Source of the DNA: Microbacterium sp. CFH 31415
GTDB lineage: Bacteria; Actinomycetota; Actinomycetes; Actinomycetales; Microbacteriaceae
DNA length: 64,000 bases
Assembly: GCF_022538185.1 (NCBI RefSeq)
Contig: NZ_JAKYXC010000001.1
Coordinates: 1-64,000, forward strand
Direction: 5' to 3'
The notes beneath the pieces are model-generated. The model did not search any database. It had not been told where the DNA came from and worked only from the letters and a program-made list of their open reading frames with translations. This document shows, in pieces, positions 26,117-34,371 of the stretch. Both the position numbers and the translations under genes were made by a program. How positions within the stretch are numbered: position 1 is the first letter of the stretch; every line of letters starts with the position of its first letter.

Positions 26117-27876
26117 GCCGGGCGCTCGCGGGTCTCGATGAGAGCCAGCTCGAAGCGGTGCGCTCGCTGCGCGGACCGCTCGTCGTGCTGGCCGGAGCCG
26201 GAACCGGGAAGACCCGTGTGATCACGCACCGGATCGCGCACGGCGTCGACACCGGCGCCTACTCGCCCGGACGTGTCATGGCGGTGACCTTCACCGCCAA
26301 GGCCGCGGGCGAGATGCGGGGCCGCCTGCGCGCGCTGGGTGTCGAGGGCGTCGCCGCGCGCACGTTCCACGCGGCCGCCCTTGCACAGCTGAACTACTTC
26401 TGGCCGACGCTCGCCGGCGACACCGCACCCGGAATCGTCGACAACAAGGTGCGGCTGCTCGCGCATGCGGCCGACGGCATCGGATTGAACCCCGATACCG
26501 CGACGCTGCGCGACGCGGCCAGCGCGATCGAGTGGCGCAAGGTCTCGATGCTGAGCATCGACGACTACGCGTCAGCTCGGCCGCAGGGCATCGGCCGCAT
26601 GTCGGTCGACCAGGTCGTCGCACTCCAGCGGGCGTACGAGAAGCTCAAGGACGAGCGGCGCCAGCTCGACTTCGAGGACGTCCTGCTCGCGTGCGCCGGC
26701 ATGCTCGAGGCCGAGCCCCACGTCGCGCGCGCGGTGCACGAGCAGTATCGCCACTTCACGGTCGACGAGTTCCAGGACGTCTCGCCGCTGCAGCACCGCC
26801 TGCTCGCGCTGTGGCTCGGCGACCGCCGCGACCTGTGCGTCGTGGGCGACGCAAGTCAGACCATCTATTCGTTCGCCGGCGCCGATGCGCGCTTCCTGCT
26901 CGAGTTCTCCGCACGGCATGACGATGCACGCGTCGTGCGTCTCGAGACGAACTACCGATCGGATGCCGCGATCCTCGGCGTCGCCAACGAGCTCATGCGC
27001 GACCGCCCAGGCGCCCTGCACCTGGTCGCGGCACCGGGACGGCCCGCGGGAGCCGAGGCACCTACGGTCGCCGCGTTCGTCGACGACGACGAGGAGGCGC
27101 GCGCCGTCGCCGCGCGCATCTCCGGCCAGATCGCGTCGGGGATCGATCCGCGGCAGATCGCGGTGCTGTACCGGGCGCACGCCCAGTCCGCGGAGCTCGT
27201 GCGGGCGCTCGCCGACGCGGGCATCGCGTCGACGGTGCTCGGCGGTCGCCGGTTCTTCGACCTGCCCGAAGTGCGGCAGGGGATCATGGCGCTGCGCGGG
27301 GCCTCCGTCGCGCCGATCGAGGGCGGGTTCGTCGACACCGTGCGCGATGTGCTGCGCTCGCTCGGTCTGACCGACGAGCCGCCGCAGGCGGGTGGTGCCC
27401 TGCGCGATGCGTGGGAGCTGCGAGCCGCGCTGCTGCGGCTCGCCGAGGAGGCGCCGCCGGGAACCACGCTGCGCGAGTTCACCGACGAGCTGACGGCTCG
27501 GGCGCGCAGCCACGACGAGCCCGCGCTGCGCACCGTGACACTCGCCACGATCCATGCCTCCAAGGGTCTCGAGTGGGATCACGTGCACCTCGTCGGCATG
27601 GCCGAGGGGCTGCTGCCCATCGCCTACGCGACGACGTTCGACCAGGTCGATGAGGAGCGGCGTCTCGCCTACGTCGGAATCACGCGGGCCGCGCGTACGC
27701 TCTCGGTGTCGTGGGCTCGAGGCGTGCGGGATCGCCAGCCGTCGCGCTTCCTGCGAGAGATCGGCAACGGCACTCTTCGTGCGGTCGGTGCTTCCGGACG
27801 CCCCGCCGCAGCGACCCGGCGTGGAGCGTCAGGGAGCGCGTCCTCGGGCGGGGCGGACACGACTCGGCGCCGGTGA
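26113..27876 (+). CDS. UvrD2-type superfamily 1 helicase, short form
   Basis: 587 aa. Complete SF1A motor: Walker A GAGTGKT (28-34), VTFTAKAAGEM, DEFQD (218-222), GDASQTIYSFAGA, ETNYRSD, TIHASKGLEWD, VGITRAARTL. It ends soon after PSRFLREIGNG with a low-complexity Arg/Ser/Gly tail. The HRDC domain and tetracysteine module that make mycobacterial UvrD2 about 700 aa are absent. Expected 3'-5' DNA unwinding. Overlaps nudC by 4 bases upstream. Its last 197 bases overlap the convergent ThiF-like gene antisense. Confidence 0.9.
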   Translation: MSRALAGLDESQLEAVRSLRGPLVVLAGAGTGKTRVITHRIAHGVDTGAYSPGRVMAVTFTAKAAGEMRGRLRALGVEGVAARTFHAAALAQLNYFWPTLAGDTAPGIVDNKVRLLAHAADGIGLNPDTATLRDAASAIEWRKVSMLSIDDYASARPQGIGRMSVDQVVALQRAYEKLKDERRQLDFEDVLLACAGMLEAEPHVARAVHEQYRHFTVDEFQDVSPLQHRLLALWLGDRRDLCVVGDASQTIYSFAGADARFLLEFSARHDDARVVRLETNYRSDAAILGVANELMRDRPGALHLVAAPGRPAGAEAPTVAAFVDDDEEARAVAARISGQIASGIDPRQIAVLYRAHAQSAELVRALADAGIASTVLGGRRFFDLPEVRQGIMALRGASVAPIEGGFVDTVRDVLRSLGLTDEPPQAGGALRDAWELRAALLRLAEEAPPGTTLREFTDELTARARSHDEPALRTVTLATIHASKGLEWDHVHLVGMAEGLLPIAYATTFDQVDEERRLAYVGITRAARTLSVSWARGVRDRQPSRFLREIGNGTLRAVGASGRPAAATRRGASGSASSGGADTTRRR

Positions 27877-28543
27877 TCAATCGCGCGGCCACGATCCCCG
27901 CTTCCCACAGAGTCGAGGCGTCGACGGCGGGCAGCGGTCGCCCGAGAAGCTGCGCTGCGATGACCGGCCACGCCGGGTCGTCGTCGCGTCGGTGTGCGGC
28001 GACGCACGCCAGGCACGCGGTGGCCCCCGGCGTCACGTAGGGTCCGACCTCGGCGCCCGTGGCGGTGAGGACGACGGGGAGATGCGGACGGTCGTCGGCC
28101 ATGAGCGCCGCGGCGAACGACGGGGCGACGAGATGATGCGCCACGACGACCACGGGCGCGGCTCCCGAGGGCGCTCCAGGCGGGTCGAACGGATCTGCGG
28201 TGGCGACCTCGCACCCCGCCAGGCTGAGCGCTGCCGCCACCGCGTCGACATGCGCGCGCGGGAGGTGGCCGACCGCCTGCACGATCACGCGCGGGTGCGG
28301 GGGAGCGGCCGACGCGAACACGTCGCCCATGCGCGAGACGAACTCCTCGGCGGCGCGGGCATCGGCACCGAGCGCCACGGCGAACGGGACCGCGGCCTGA
28401 TCGGGGATGCCACGCTCGAACTCGCGCACGAGCCGTTGCTGCCAGGGCGCAGGGTCATCCAGCACGAGCACCGGCTCGTGCCCGAACTGAAGGGTCGTCG
28501 GCGTGCGCCACAGCGGGGGATGGGCGGGATCGATCCGGAGCAT
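27680..28543 (-). CDS. ThiF/cyclodehydratase-like protein (TOMM E1-type fold)
   Basis: 287 aa. The opening MLRIDPAHPPLWRTPTTLQF and the later ATACLACVAAHRRDDDPAWP plus the end HEECRCRSL resemble TIGR03882-type cyclodehydratase/ThiF-family proteins of actinobacteria, with CxxC and CxC as a likely structural zinc site. An E1-type GxGxxG...R nucleotide site is not visible, so adenylation is doubtful. No YcaO protein or precursor peptide is nearby. ATG 28543 is chosen to match the family opening; a CAGAAT hexamer six bases upstream is a weak -10. An in-frame GTG at 28570 is an alternative. M. tuberculosis Rv3196 may be the counterpart (from memory). Confidence 0.75.
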   Translation of the reverse strand: MLRIDPAHPPLWRTPTTLQFGHEPVLVLDDPAPWQQRLVREFERGIPDQAAVPFAVALGADARAAEEFVSRMGDVFASAAPPHPRVIVQAVGHLPRAHVDAVAAALSLAGCEVATADPFDPPGAPSGAAPVVVVAHHLVAPSFAAALMADDRPHLPVVLTATGAEVGPYVTPGATACLACVAAHRRDDDPAWPVIAAQLLGRPLPAVDASTLWEAGIVAARLITGAESCPPRPRTRSLTLHAGSLRRGVRKHRPHEECRCRSLAGSATAGDPARLEPTTPRAYARPA

Positions 28544-28644
28544 CCCCTGATTCTGATGACACTGCGCCACCGCCGGGAGGTTTCCACAGCCGCGGCCGCG
28601 GCACCCCGGTCACAGGGGCTTCTGGGGAGGAACGGGCGCCCTGA

Positions 28645-30027
28645 TCACACCGGCCGGTGGTCGTCCGGCGCGGCGCCCTGGTCGTCGGCGTCGCCGTCGT
28701 CCCGGGTCTCGCCGGCCAGAAGCCGCGCGAGCGCGTCGTCCAGCTCGTCGGGTGCCGGCTGCTCGCCGCGTGCACGTGCCTCCAGGCGCGCCACCAGGCC
28801 CGCGGGATCGTCGATGTCGTCCGCGCCGGGCATGAGGTCGGGGTAGTCCCACAGTGCGTCGCGGGCGGCCGGGCCGACGGCATCCGTCACCGCTCGCCAC
28901 ATCGCAGCTGCCTCACGCATCCGACGCGGACGCAGCTCGAGCCCGACCAGCGAGCCGAGCGCGCGCTCGGCCGGGCCGCCGACGGCACGCCGGCGGCGAA
29001 CCGCCTCGGCGATGCGGTCGGCCGAAGGGAGGCGTGACGTCGCCTGCTCGGTGACGACCTCGACCCAGCCCTCGATGGTGGCGAGGAGGTTCTCGAGGCG
29101 CGTGAGCGCCGTGTTCTGGGCCTCGGAGCGCGCGGGCAGCAGGGCGCCGCTCTCGAGCGCGCGGCGCAGCTCGTCGGGCTCCGACGGGTCGAAGCGGGAC
29201 GCGAGGTCTTCGAGCGCGTCGGTATCGACGTGGACCCCGCGCGCGAAGTCGGTCACCTGCGAGATGACGTGCAGGCGCAGCCATCGAGCGTGGCGGAACA
29301 GCCGCGCGTGAGCGAGCTCGCGCGTGGCGACGTAGAGCGCCAGCTGGTCGTCGGGCACCTCGAGGTCGCGCCCGAAGTCGGCGAAGTTCTGGGGGAGGAT
29401 CGCGGCGTGGCCGTCGGGCATGAGCGGGATGCCGACATCGCCACCGCTCACCACCTCCTTCGAGAGGCTGCCCACGACCTGGCCCAGCTGCGACGCGAAG
29501 AGGGACCCGCCGACGGTGCGCATGAGGCGACCGGCGCCCTGCACGAGGCCCTGCATGTCTTCGGGGGCGTTCTGGCCGAGCGCGGACGTCAGCGCATCGG
29601 CGATGCTCGTGGCCACCGGTTCGGCGAGCTGCTGCCACACCGGCATGGTCGACTCGACCCAACCGCCGCGGGTGAGAGTCTGGGGCTGCTCGGCGAGCTC
29701 CGAGATCGTGGTCGCCTCGCTCAGCCACAGCGAGGCGAGCGCGAAGGCCTGATCGAGGTCGGTGCGCTGACCGGTGGTCACCCCGAGGCCGTCCTGGTTG
29801 GCGATGTGCAGTGCCTGGCGCTGCGCGAGGTCCCATGAGATGCCGGTCTCGCCGCCGCCCGTGAACGCGCCCTGGAGGTGCTGCATCACGGTCTGCATCA
29901 TCGCCGGGTCGATGTTCATCCCCGACAGGGCGGAGAGCTGCTCCGGGTCGAGCCCACCGGATCCGCCGAACAGCTGGCGGATCAGCTCTTGGAACTCTTC
30001 CTCGGGACTGCGATCGTCGTCTGCCAC
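28645..30027 (-). CDS. DUF2342 / zinc-dependent metalloprotease-like protein
   Basis: 460 aa. Matches the actinobacterial DUF2342/TIGR03624 family called putative zinc-dependent metalloprotease (Rv3195-like). The conserved core VATRELAHARLFRHARWLRLHV (about 235-256) carries E-x2-H-x4 rather than a canonical HExxH, with IPLMPDGHAAILPQNF just before it. No signal peptide or membrane helix; the N-terminus is Gln/Gly-rich and the last 40 residues are acidic. Proteolytic activity is a family annotation, not something the sequence proves. GTG start. Divergent from the PDZ-Lon gene, as in many actinobacteria. Confidence 0.85.
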   Translation of the reverse strand: MADDDRSPEEEFQELIRQLFGGSGGLDPEQLSALSGMNIDPAMMQTVMQHLQGAFTGGGETGISWDLAQRQALHIANQDGLGVTTGQRTDLDQAFALASLWLSEATTISELAEQPQTLTRGGWVESTMPVWQQLAEPVATSIADALTSALGQNAPEDMQGLVQGAGRLMRTVGGSLFASQLGQVVGSLSKEVVSGGDVGIPLMPDGHAAILPQNFADFGRDLEVPDDQLALYVATRELAHARLFRHARWLRLHVISQVTDFARGVHVDTDALEDLASRFDPSEPDELRRALESGALLPARSEAQNTALTRLENLLATIEGWVEVVTEQATSRLPSADRIAEAVRRRRAVGGPAERALGSLVGLELRPRRMREAAAMWRAVTDAVGPAARDALWDYPDLMPGADDIDDPAGLVARLEARARGEQPAPDELDDALARLLAGETRDDGDADDQGAAPDDHRPV

Positions 30028-30064
30028 TTCAGCCGCCTTTCAGCCGGTTCATGACGTCGCGCTC

Positions 30065-30070
30065 TACGCT
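30065..30070 (+). promoter_or_regulatory. Candidate -10 (TACGCT) upstream of the PDZ-Lon protease
   Basis: TACGCT lies in the 126-base divergent gap and would give a leader of about 75 bases before the GTG at 30154. Only the -10 is visible. Confidence 0.35.
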
Positions 30071-30153
30071 AGTCGCAGCATCCATCGCACTCCCCGGCAG
30101 AGCCTCGAACGCCTTACGCCGGTCGCGAACGACCAGGCAGAGAGAGGTCCCGC

Positions 30154-31278
30154 GTGGCCCTGTTCGACGAGAACGTCACGATCACGCCCTCACCGCGGCG
30201 TCGCATGTCGCGCGGCACGCTGGTCGGCGTCTGGGCGCTGGCCATCGCGCTGGTCGTCCTGCTGGTCATCACGTTCCTGCCCACGTCGTACGTGATCCAG
30301 CGCCCCGGCCCGGTGTACAACACCCTCGGCACGGCCGAGTCGGCCGACGGGGACGAGGTCCCGCTCATCTCCGTCGAGGGTGCCGAGACCTTCGAGACGG
30401 ACGGCGCGCTCGACCTTCTTACCGTGCAGGTCGTAGGCAACCGCGAGCGCACGCCGTCGTGGTTCGAGCTCGCGCTCGCGTGGTTCGACCCGAGCAAGGC
30501 TGTGCTGCCCCTCGACGCCGTGTTCCCCGAGGGCACGACCACCGAGGACCGCAACGCCGAGAGCGCGCAGATGATGGTCGACTCGCAGCAGGAGGCCACC
30601 GCCGCCGCACTCACCGAGCTCGGCTACGACGTCGGCGCCCGGATCTCGGTGCACTCCATCCTCGAGGACTCGGCCGCCGAGGGCGTGCTCGAGGAGGACG
30701 ACGTGATCGTCGCCGCAGACGGCGAGCCGGCGACGGATGCCGCGGCCCTGCGGAAGATCGTGAACGACGCCGGCGGGGCTCCGGTCGAGCTGCTCATCGA
30801 CCGCGACGGCGAGGAGCAGACGGTCTCCATCACGCCGAAGGAGACCGAGGTCGACGGCGAGAAGACGCTCCTCCTCGGCGTCAACCTCATCACCGACTAC
30901 GACTTTCCGATCGACGTCACGATCCAGCTCAACAACGTGGGCGGCCCGAGCGCCGGCATGATGTTCGCGCTCGGCATCATCGACACCCTCACGCCGGACC
31001 AGCTCAACGGCGGTCAGAACGTCGCGGGCACCGGGACGATCACGGCAGACGGCGAGGTGGGGCCGATCGGCGGCATCCGTCAGAAGCTGTTCGGTGCGAA
31101 GGATGCGGGCGCCGAGTGGTTCCTCGCACCGGAGGCGAACTGCGACGAGGTCGTGGGTCACGTCCCCGACGGTCTGCAGGTCTTCGCGGTCGAGACTCTC
31201 GACGACGCGCTGGACGCCCTCGAGGCGGTGCGCGACGGCGGCGACGTCGATGCGCTGCCGACCTGCACGGCGGGCTGA
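30154..31278 (+). CDS. Membrane-anchored PDZ and Lon-type serine protease
   Basis: 374 aa. One N-terminal membrane helix (about 24-44), a PDZ domain (about 160-235, GARISVHSILEDSAAEGVLEEDDVIVAADG) and a C-terminal Lon-type protease domain with the Ser-Lys dyad in NVGGPSAGMMF and GPIGGIRQKLFGAKDAG. It lacks the Lon ATPase, as in YlbL-type proteases, and the protease part faces outward. GTG start preceded by AGAGAGG. Followed after 90 bases by UPF0182 and divergent from the DUF2342 protein, a conserved trio (Rv3193c-Rv3195 in M. tuberculosis, from memory). Confidence 0.9.
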   Translation: MALFDENVTITPSPRRRMSRGTLVGVWALAIALVVLLVITFLPTSYVIQRPGPVYNTLGTAESADGDEVPLISVEGAETFETDGALDLLTVQVVGNRERTPSWFELALAWFDPSKAVLPLDAVFPEGTTTEDRNAESAQMMVDSQQEATAAALTELGYDVGARISVHSILEDSAAEGVLEEDDVIVAADGEPATDAAALRKIVNDAGGAPVELLIDRDGEEQTVSITPKETEVDGEKTLLLGVNLITDYDFPIDVTIQLNNVGGPSAGMMFALGIIDTLTPDQLNGGQNVAGTGTITADGEVGPIGGIRQKLFGAKDAGAEWFLAPEANCDEVVGHVPDGLQVFAVETLDDALDALEAVRDGGDVDALPTCTAG

Positions 31279-31356
31279 TCCGGATCGCATAACCGCGCAC
31301 GGATGTTCGGGGAGTACGCCCAGGGCGGACTCGGCGGCCGCCCAGATCCGCGCGCC

Positions 31357-31362
31357 TAGGAT
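31357..31362 (+). promoter_or_regulatory. -10 hexamer TAGGAT of the UPF0182 gene (leaderless)
   Basis: TAGGAT ends 6 bases before the GTG at 31369. Confidence 0.57.
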
Positions 31363-31368
31363 GGGACG

Positions 31369-34290
31369 GTGACCACGACCTCGGCGCCGACCCCGGCCAC
31401 ACCCTCCCGCTCCCGACGTGTCATCGCGATCTCGCTCGCGATCATCGCCGCCCTCGTGGTGGCGTTCTTCGCGTTCGCGAACCTGTACGCCGACTTCCTC
31501 TGGTACGACCAGCTCGGATTCGACTCGGTGCTGATCACCCAGTGGGTCGCGCGCGTCGTGATGTTCGTCGTCGGCTTCCTCGGGATGGCGGTGCCCGTGT
31601 GGCTCGCCATCCAGCTCGCCTACCGACTCCGCCCGGTCTACGCGCGGCTGAGCTCTCAGCTCGACCGCTACCAGGAGGTCGTCGAGCCGCTGCGTCGCCT
31701 CGCCATGTGGGGGATCCCCGTCTTCTTCGGCTTCTTCGCCGGGTTCGCGGCATCCGCTCAGTGGGAGACGACCTGGCTGTGGTTCAACGGCGTCGCCACC
31801 GATGTCGTCGACCCCGAGTTCGGCCTCGACACGGGCTTCTACCTCTTCGCCATGCCGTTCTACAGCGCGCTCGTCGGCTTCGTGTCGGCCGTGCTGCTGG
31901 TGTGCCTCCTCGTCACCGCGCTGGTGTCGTACCTGTACGGCTCAGTGCGGGTCGGTCAGCGCGAGCTGCGCATCTCGAAGTCGGCGCGCATCCAGCTCGC
32001 GGTGATCGCGGGCCTCTACCTGCTGGTTCAGGGCGCGAGCCTGTGGCTCGACCGCTACAAGACGCTCGTCGAGCCGGGCGACCGCATCACCGGCCCGGGC
32101 TACACCGGCGTGAACGCGATCATCCCCGGGCAGACGATCCTCGCGTTCGCCGCGGTCATCGTCGCCCTCCTCTTCTTCGTCACGGCGATCATCGGCCGCT
32201 GGCGCTACCCGCTCATCGCCACGGCTCTTCTCGTGGTCTCGGCGATCGTGCTGGGCATCGGCTACCCGTGGGTGGTCAACACGTTCCAGGTGCAGCCCAA
32301 CCGCTTCGCCCTCGAGCAGGACTACTACCAGCGCAACGTCGACATGACCCACGAGGCGTACGGCGTGGACGGTCTGGAGAAGCAGGACTTCCAGGCGGTG
32401 ACGGATGCCGAGGCCGGCCAGCTGCGTGAAGACGCGGCCACAACCGCCCAGATCCGCATCATGGACCCGGCGATCATCTCGCCGACCGTGCGCCAGCTCG
32501 AGCAGTATCGCGGCTACTACCAGTTCCAGAACCCGCTGGACGTCGACCGCTACGACATCGACGGTGTCTCGCAGGACACCGTGGTGTCGGTGCGTGAGCT
32601 CGATCTCGCGGAGCTCGGCGCCGCCGCCGACTGGCAGAACTCCGCGGTCGTGTACACGCACGGCTACGGCCTCGTCGCCGCGAAGGGCAACGACCGCACG
32701 GGCGACGGCGACCCCGTCTTCCTCGAGCGCGGCATCCCCGCCTCCGGCTTCCTGTCGGATCAGGAGGACTTCCAGCCGCGCGTGTACTTCGGCGAGTACT
32801 CGCCGACCTACTCGATCGTCGGCGCGCCCGAAGGGTCCGAGCCGGTCGAGCTCGACTACCCGACCGGCGGCGACGGCGGCGGCGAGGTCAAGACCACGTT
32901 CGTGGGCGACGGTGGACCGAGCATCGGCAGCGTCTTCAACCGCCTGATCTACGCGCTCAAGTTCCAGGCCGAGCAGATCCTCTTCTCGGACTATGTGAAC
33001 GAGGACTCGCAGATCCTCTACGATCGCGACCCGCTGACCCGCGTGCAGAAGGTCGCGCCCTACCTGACGCTCGACAGCGACCCGTACCCCAGCGTGGTCG
33101 ACGGCCGGATCGTGTGGATCATCGACGGCTACACGCTGAGCGCCAACTACCCGTACTCGTCGACCGTGAGCCTCGCCTCGGCGATCTCCGACTCGTCGAA
33201 CCCGGCGCCGCGCTTCGCGCTCGACGACATCAACTACATCCGCAATTCGGTGAAGGCCACGGTCGACGCCTACGACGGCTCGGTCACGCTCTACGCGTGG
33301 GACGAGGAGGACCCGGTCCTGCAGTCGTGGCAGAACGTGTACCCGACCACGGTCGAGCCGATCAGCGAGATGTCGGCCGAGCTCATGAGCCACGTGCGCT
33401 ATCCGACCGATCTGTTCAAGGTGCAGCGCACAGTGCTCGGCATCTACCACGTCGACGACGCCCGCTCGTTCTACCAGAGCGACAATCGCTGGCAGACGCC
33501 GAACGATCCGCAGGCCGACTCGCAGCTGCAGCCGCCGTACTACCTGACGATGCAGATGCCGGGGCAGGACAACCCGACGTACTCGATGTTCACCTCCTTC
33601 ATCCCGTCGTCCACGGGCGGGAACGCACGCAACGTCCTGATGGGCTACCTCGCCGTGGACTCGAACGCCGGAGCCGAGGCGGGCAAGAAGGCCGCCGACT
33701 ACGGCAAGCTGCGGATGCTGGTGATCGACGCCGACACGACGGTGCCCGGTCCCGGCCAGGTGCAGAACACCTTCAACGCCGATCCGCTGGTGTCGTCGCA
33801 GATCAACCTGCTGAAGCAGGGTCAGTCCGACGTGCTCAACGGAAACCTGCTGACCCTCCCGGTCGGCGGCGGACTGCTCTACGTGCAGCCTGTCTTCGTG
33901 CAGTCGTCGGGTGCCACCAAGCTCCCGACCCTGCAGAAGGTGCTGGTGTCGTTCGGCAACGACATCGCCTTCGAGGACACCCTCAACGAGGCGCTGGACG
34001 CTCTGTTCGGCGGTGATTCCGGCGCGGCGGCCGGCGATGACGACGTCGCGCCGACGCCGGGGGCGACCCCGACGCCGGGCGCCACCCCGACGCCGGGCGC
34101 CACCCCCGAGCCGGGGACGCCCACCGTGCCGTCCGACGAGTACCAGGCGGCGCTCCAGGACGCGCAGGAGGCGATGCTGGCGCGTGAGGCGGCCCTGAAG
34201 GCCGGGGACCTCGCCGCCTTCGCCGAGGCCGATGAGAAGCTCACCGCCGCGGTCGAGAAGCTCATCGAGCTCGGCGCGCTGGAGCCGTAG
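31369..34290 (+). CDS. UPF0182 family large membrane protein
   Basis: 973 aa. Seven membrane helices in the first about 330 residues (starting VIAISLAIIAALVVAFFAFA), then a large extracytoplasmic region with QPNRFALEQDYYQRNVDMT, YFGEYSPTYSIV, LTLDSDPYPSVVDGRIVWI and YPTDLFKVQRTVLGIYHV, all conserved in UPF0182/COG1615. Function unknown; homologues occur in most actinobacteria and cyanobacteria. The C-terminus has a PTPGAT repeat linker followed by a helical segment (about 920-970). GTG start fixed by the -10. The stop is ten bases before a long inverted repeat. Confidence 0.92.
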   Translation: MTTTSAPTPATPSRSRRVIAISLAIIAALVVAFFAFANLYADFLWYDQLGFDSVLITQWVARVVMFVVGFLGMAVPVWLAIQLAYRLRPVYARLSSQLDRYQEVVEPLRRLAMWGIPVFFGFFAGFAASAQWETTWLWFNGVATDVVDPEFGLDTGFYLFAMPFYSALVGFVSAVLLVCLLVTALVSYLYGSVRVGQRELRISKSARIQLAVIAGLYLLVQGASLWLDRYKTLVEPGDRITGPGYTGVNAIIPGQTILAFAAVIVALLFFVTAIIGRWRYPLIATALLVVSAIVLGIGYPWVVNTFQVQPNRFALEQDYYQRNVDMTHEAYGVDGLEKQDFQAVTDAEAGQLREDAATTAQIRIMDPAIISPTVRQLEQYRGYYQFQNPLDVDRYDIDGVSQDTVVSVRELDLAELGAAADWQNSAVVYTHGYGLVAAKGNDRTGDGDPVFLERGIPASGFLSDQEDFQPRVYFGEYSPTYSIVGAPEGSEPVELDYPTGGDGGGEVKTTFVGDGGPSIGSVFNRLIYALKFQAEQILFSDYVNEDSQILYDRDPLTRVQKVAPYLTLDSDPYPSVVDGRIVWIIDGYTLSANYPYSSTVSLASAISDSSNPAPRFALDDINYIRNSVKATVDAYDGSVTLYAWDEEDPVLQSWQNVYPTTVEPISEMSAELMSHVRYPTDLFKVQRTVLGIYHVDDARSFYQSDNRWQTPNDPQADSQLQPPYYLTMQMPGQDNPTYSMFTSFIPSSTGGNARNVLMGYLAVDSNAGAEAGKKAADYGKLRMLVIDADTTVPGPGQVQNTFNADPLVSSQINLLKQGQSDVLNGNLLTLPVGGGLLYVQPVFVQSSGATKLPTLQKVLVSFGNDIAFEDTLNEALDALFGGDSGAAAGDDDVAPTPGATPTPGATPTPGATPEPGTPTVPSDEYQAALQDAQEAMLAREAALKAGDLAAFAEADEKLTAAVEKLIELGALEP
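34051..34104 (+). repeat. Tandem 18-bp repeat coding (PTPGAT)3
   Basis: Three 18-bp units, the last two identical (CCGACGCCGGGCGCCACC) and the first differing at two bases, in the C-terminal linker of the UPF0182 protein. Copy changes would stay in frame. Confidence 0.88.
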
Positions 34291-34299
34291 ACCGTCTGG

Positions 34300-34352
34300 G
34301 GCTCACCTGTCACGACACGCCGTCGGAGGGCGCACATCGTGACAGGTGAGCC
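34300..34352. repeat. 16-bp perfect inverted repeat between convergent genes
   Basis: GGCTCACCTGTCACGA (34300-34315) and TCGTGACAGGTGAGCC (34337-34352) are perfectly complementary, separated by 21 bases. It lies between the stops of UPF0182 (+) and crtEb (-). It may be a bidirectional terminator without a U-tract, but the long loop and lower GC of the arms are unusual for one. Confidence 0.85.
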
Positions 34353-34371
34353 GCTCGCCTGGCTCCGGCGT

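Noticed and set aside
27680..28543. ThiF-like gene as a shadow of the UvrD-type helicase
   Set aside because: Only 197 bases overlap; the rest is in unshared DNA, with family-like opening and cysteine motifs, so it is kept as a real gene.
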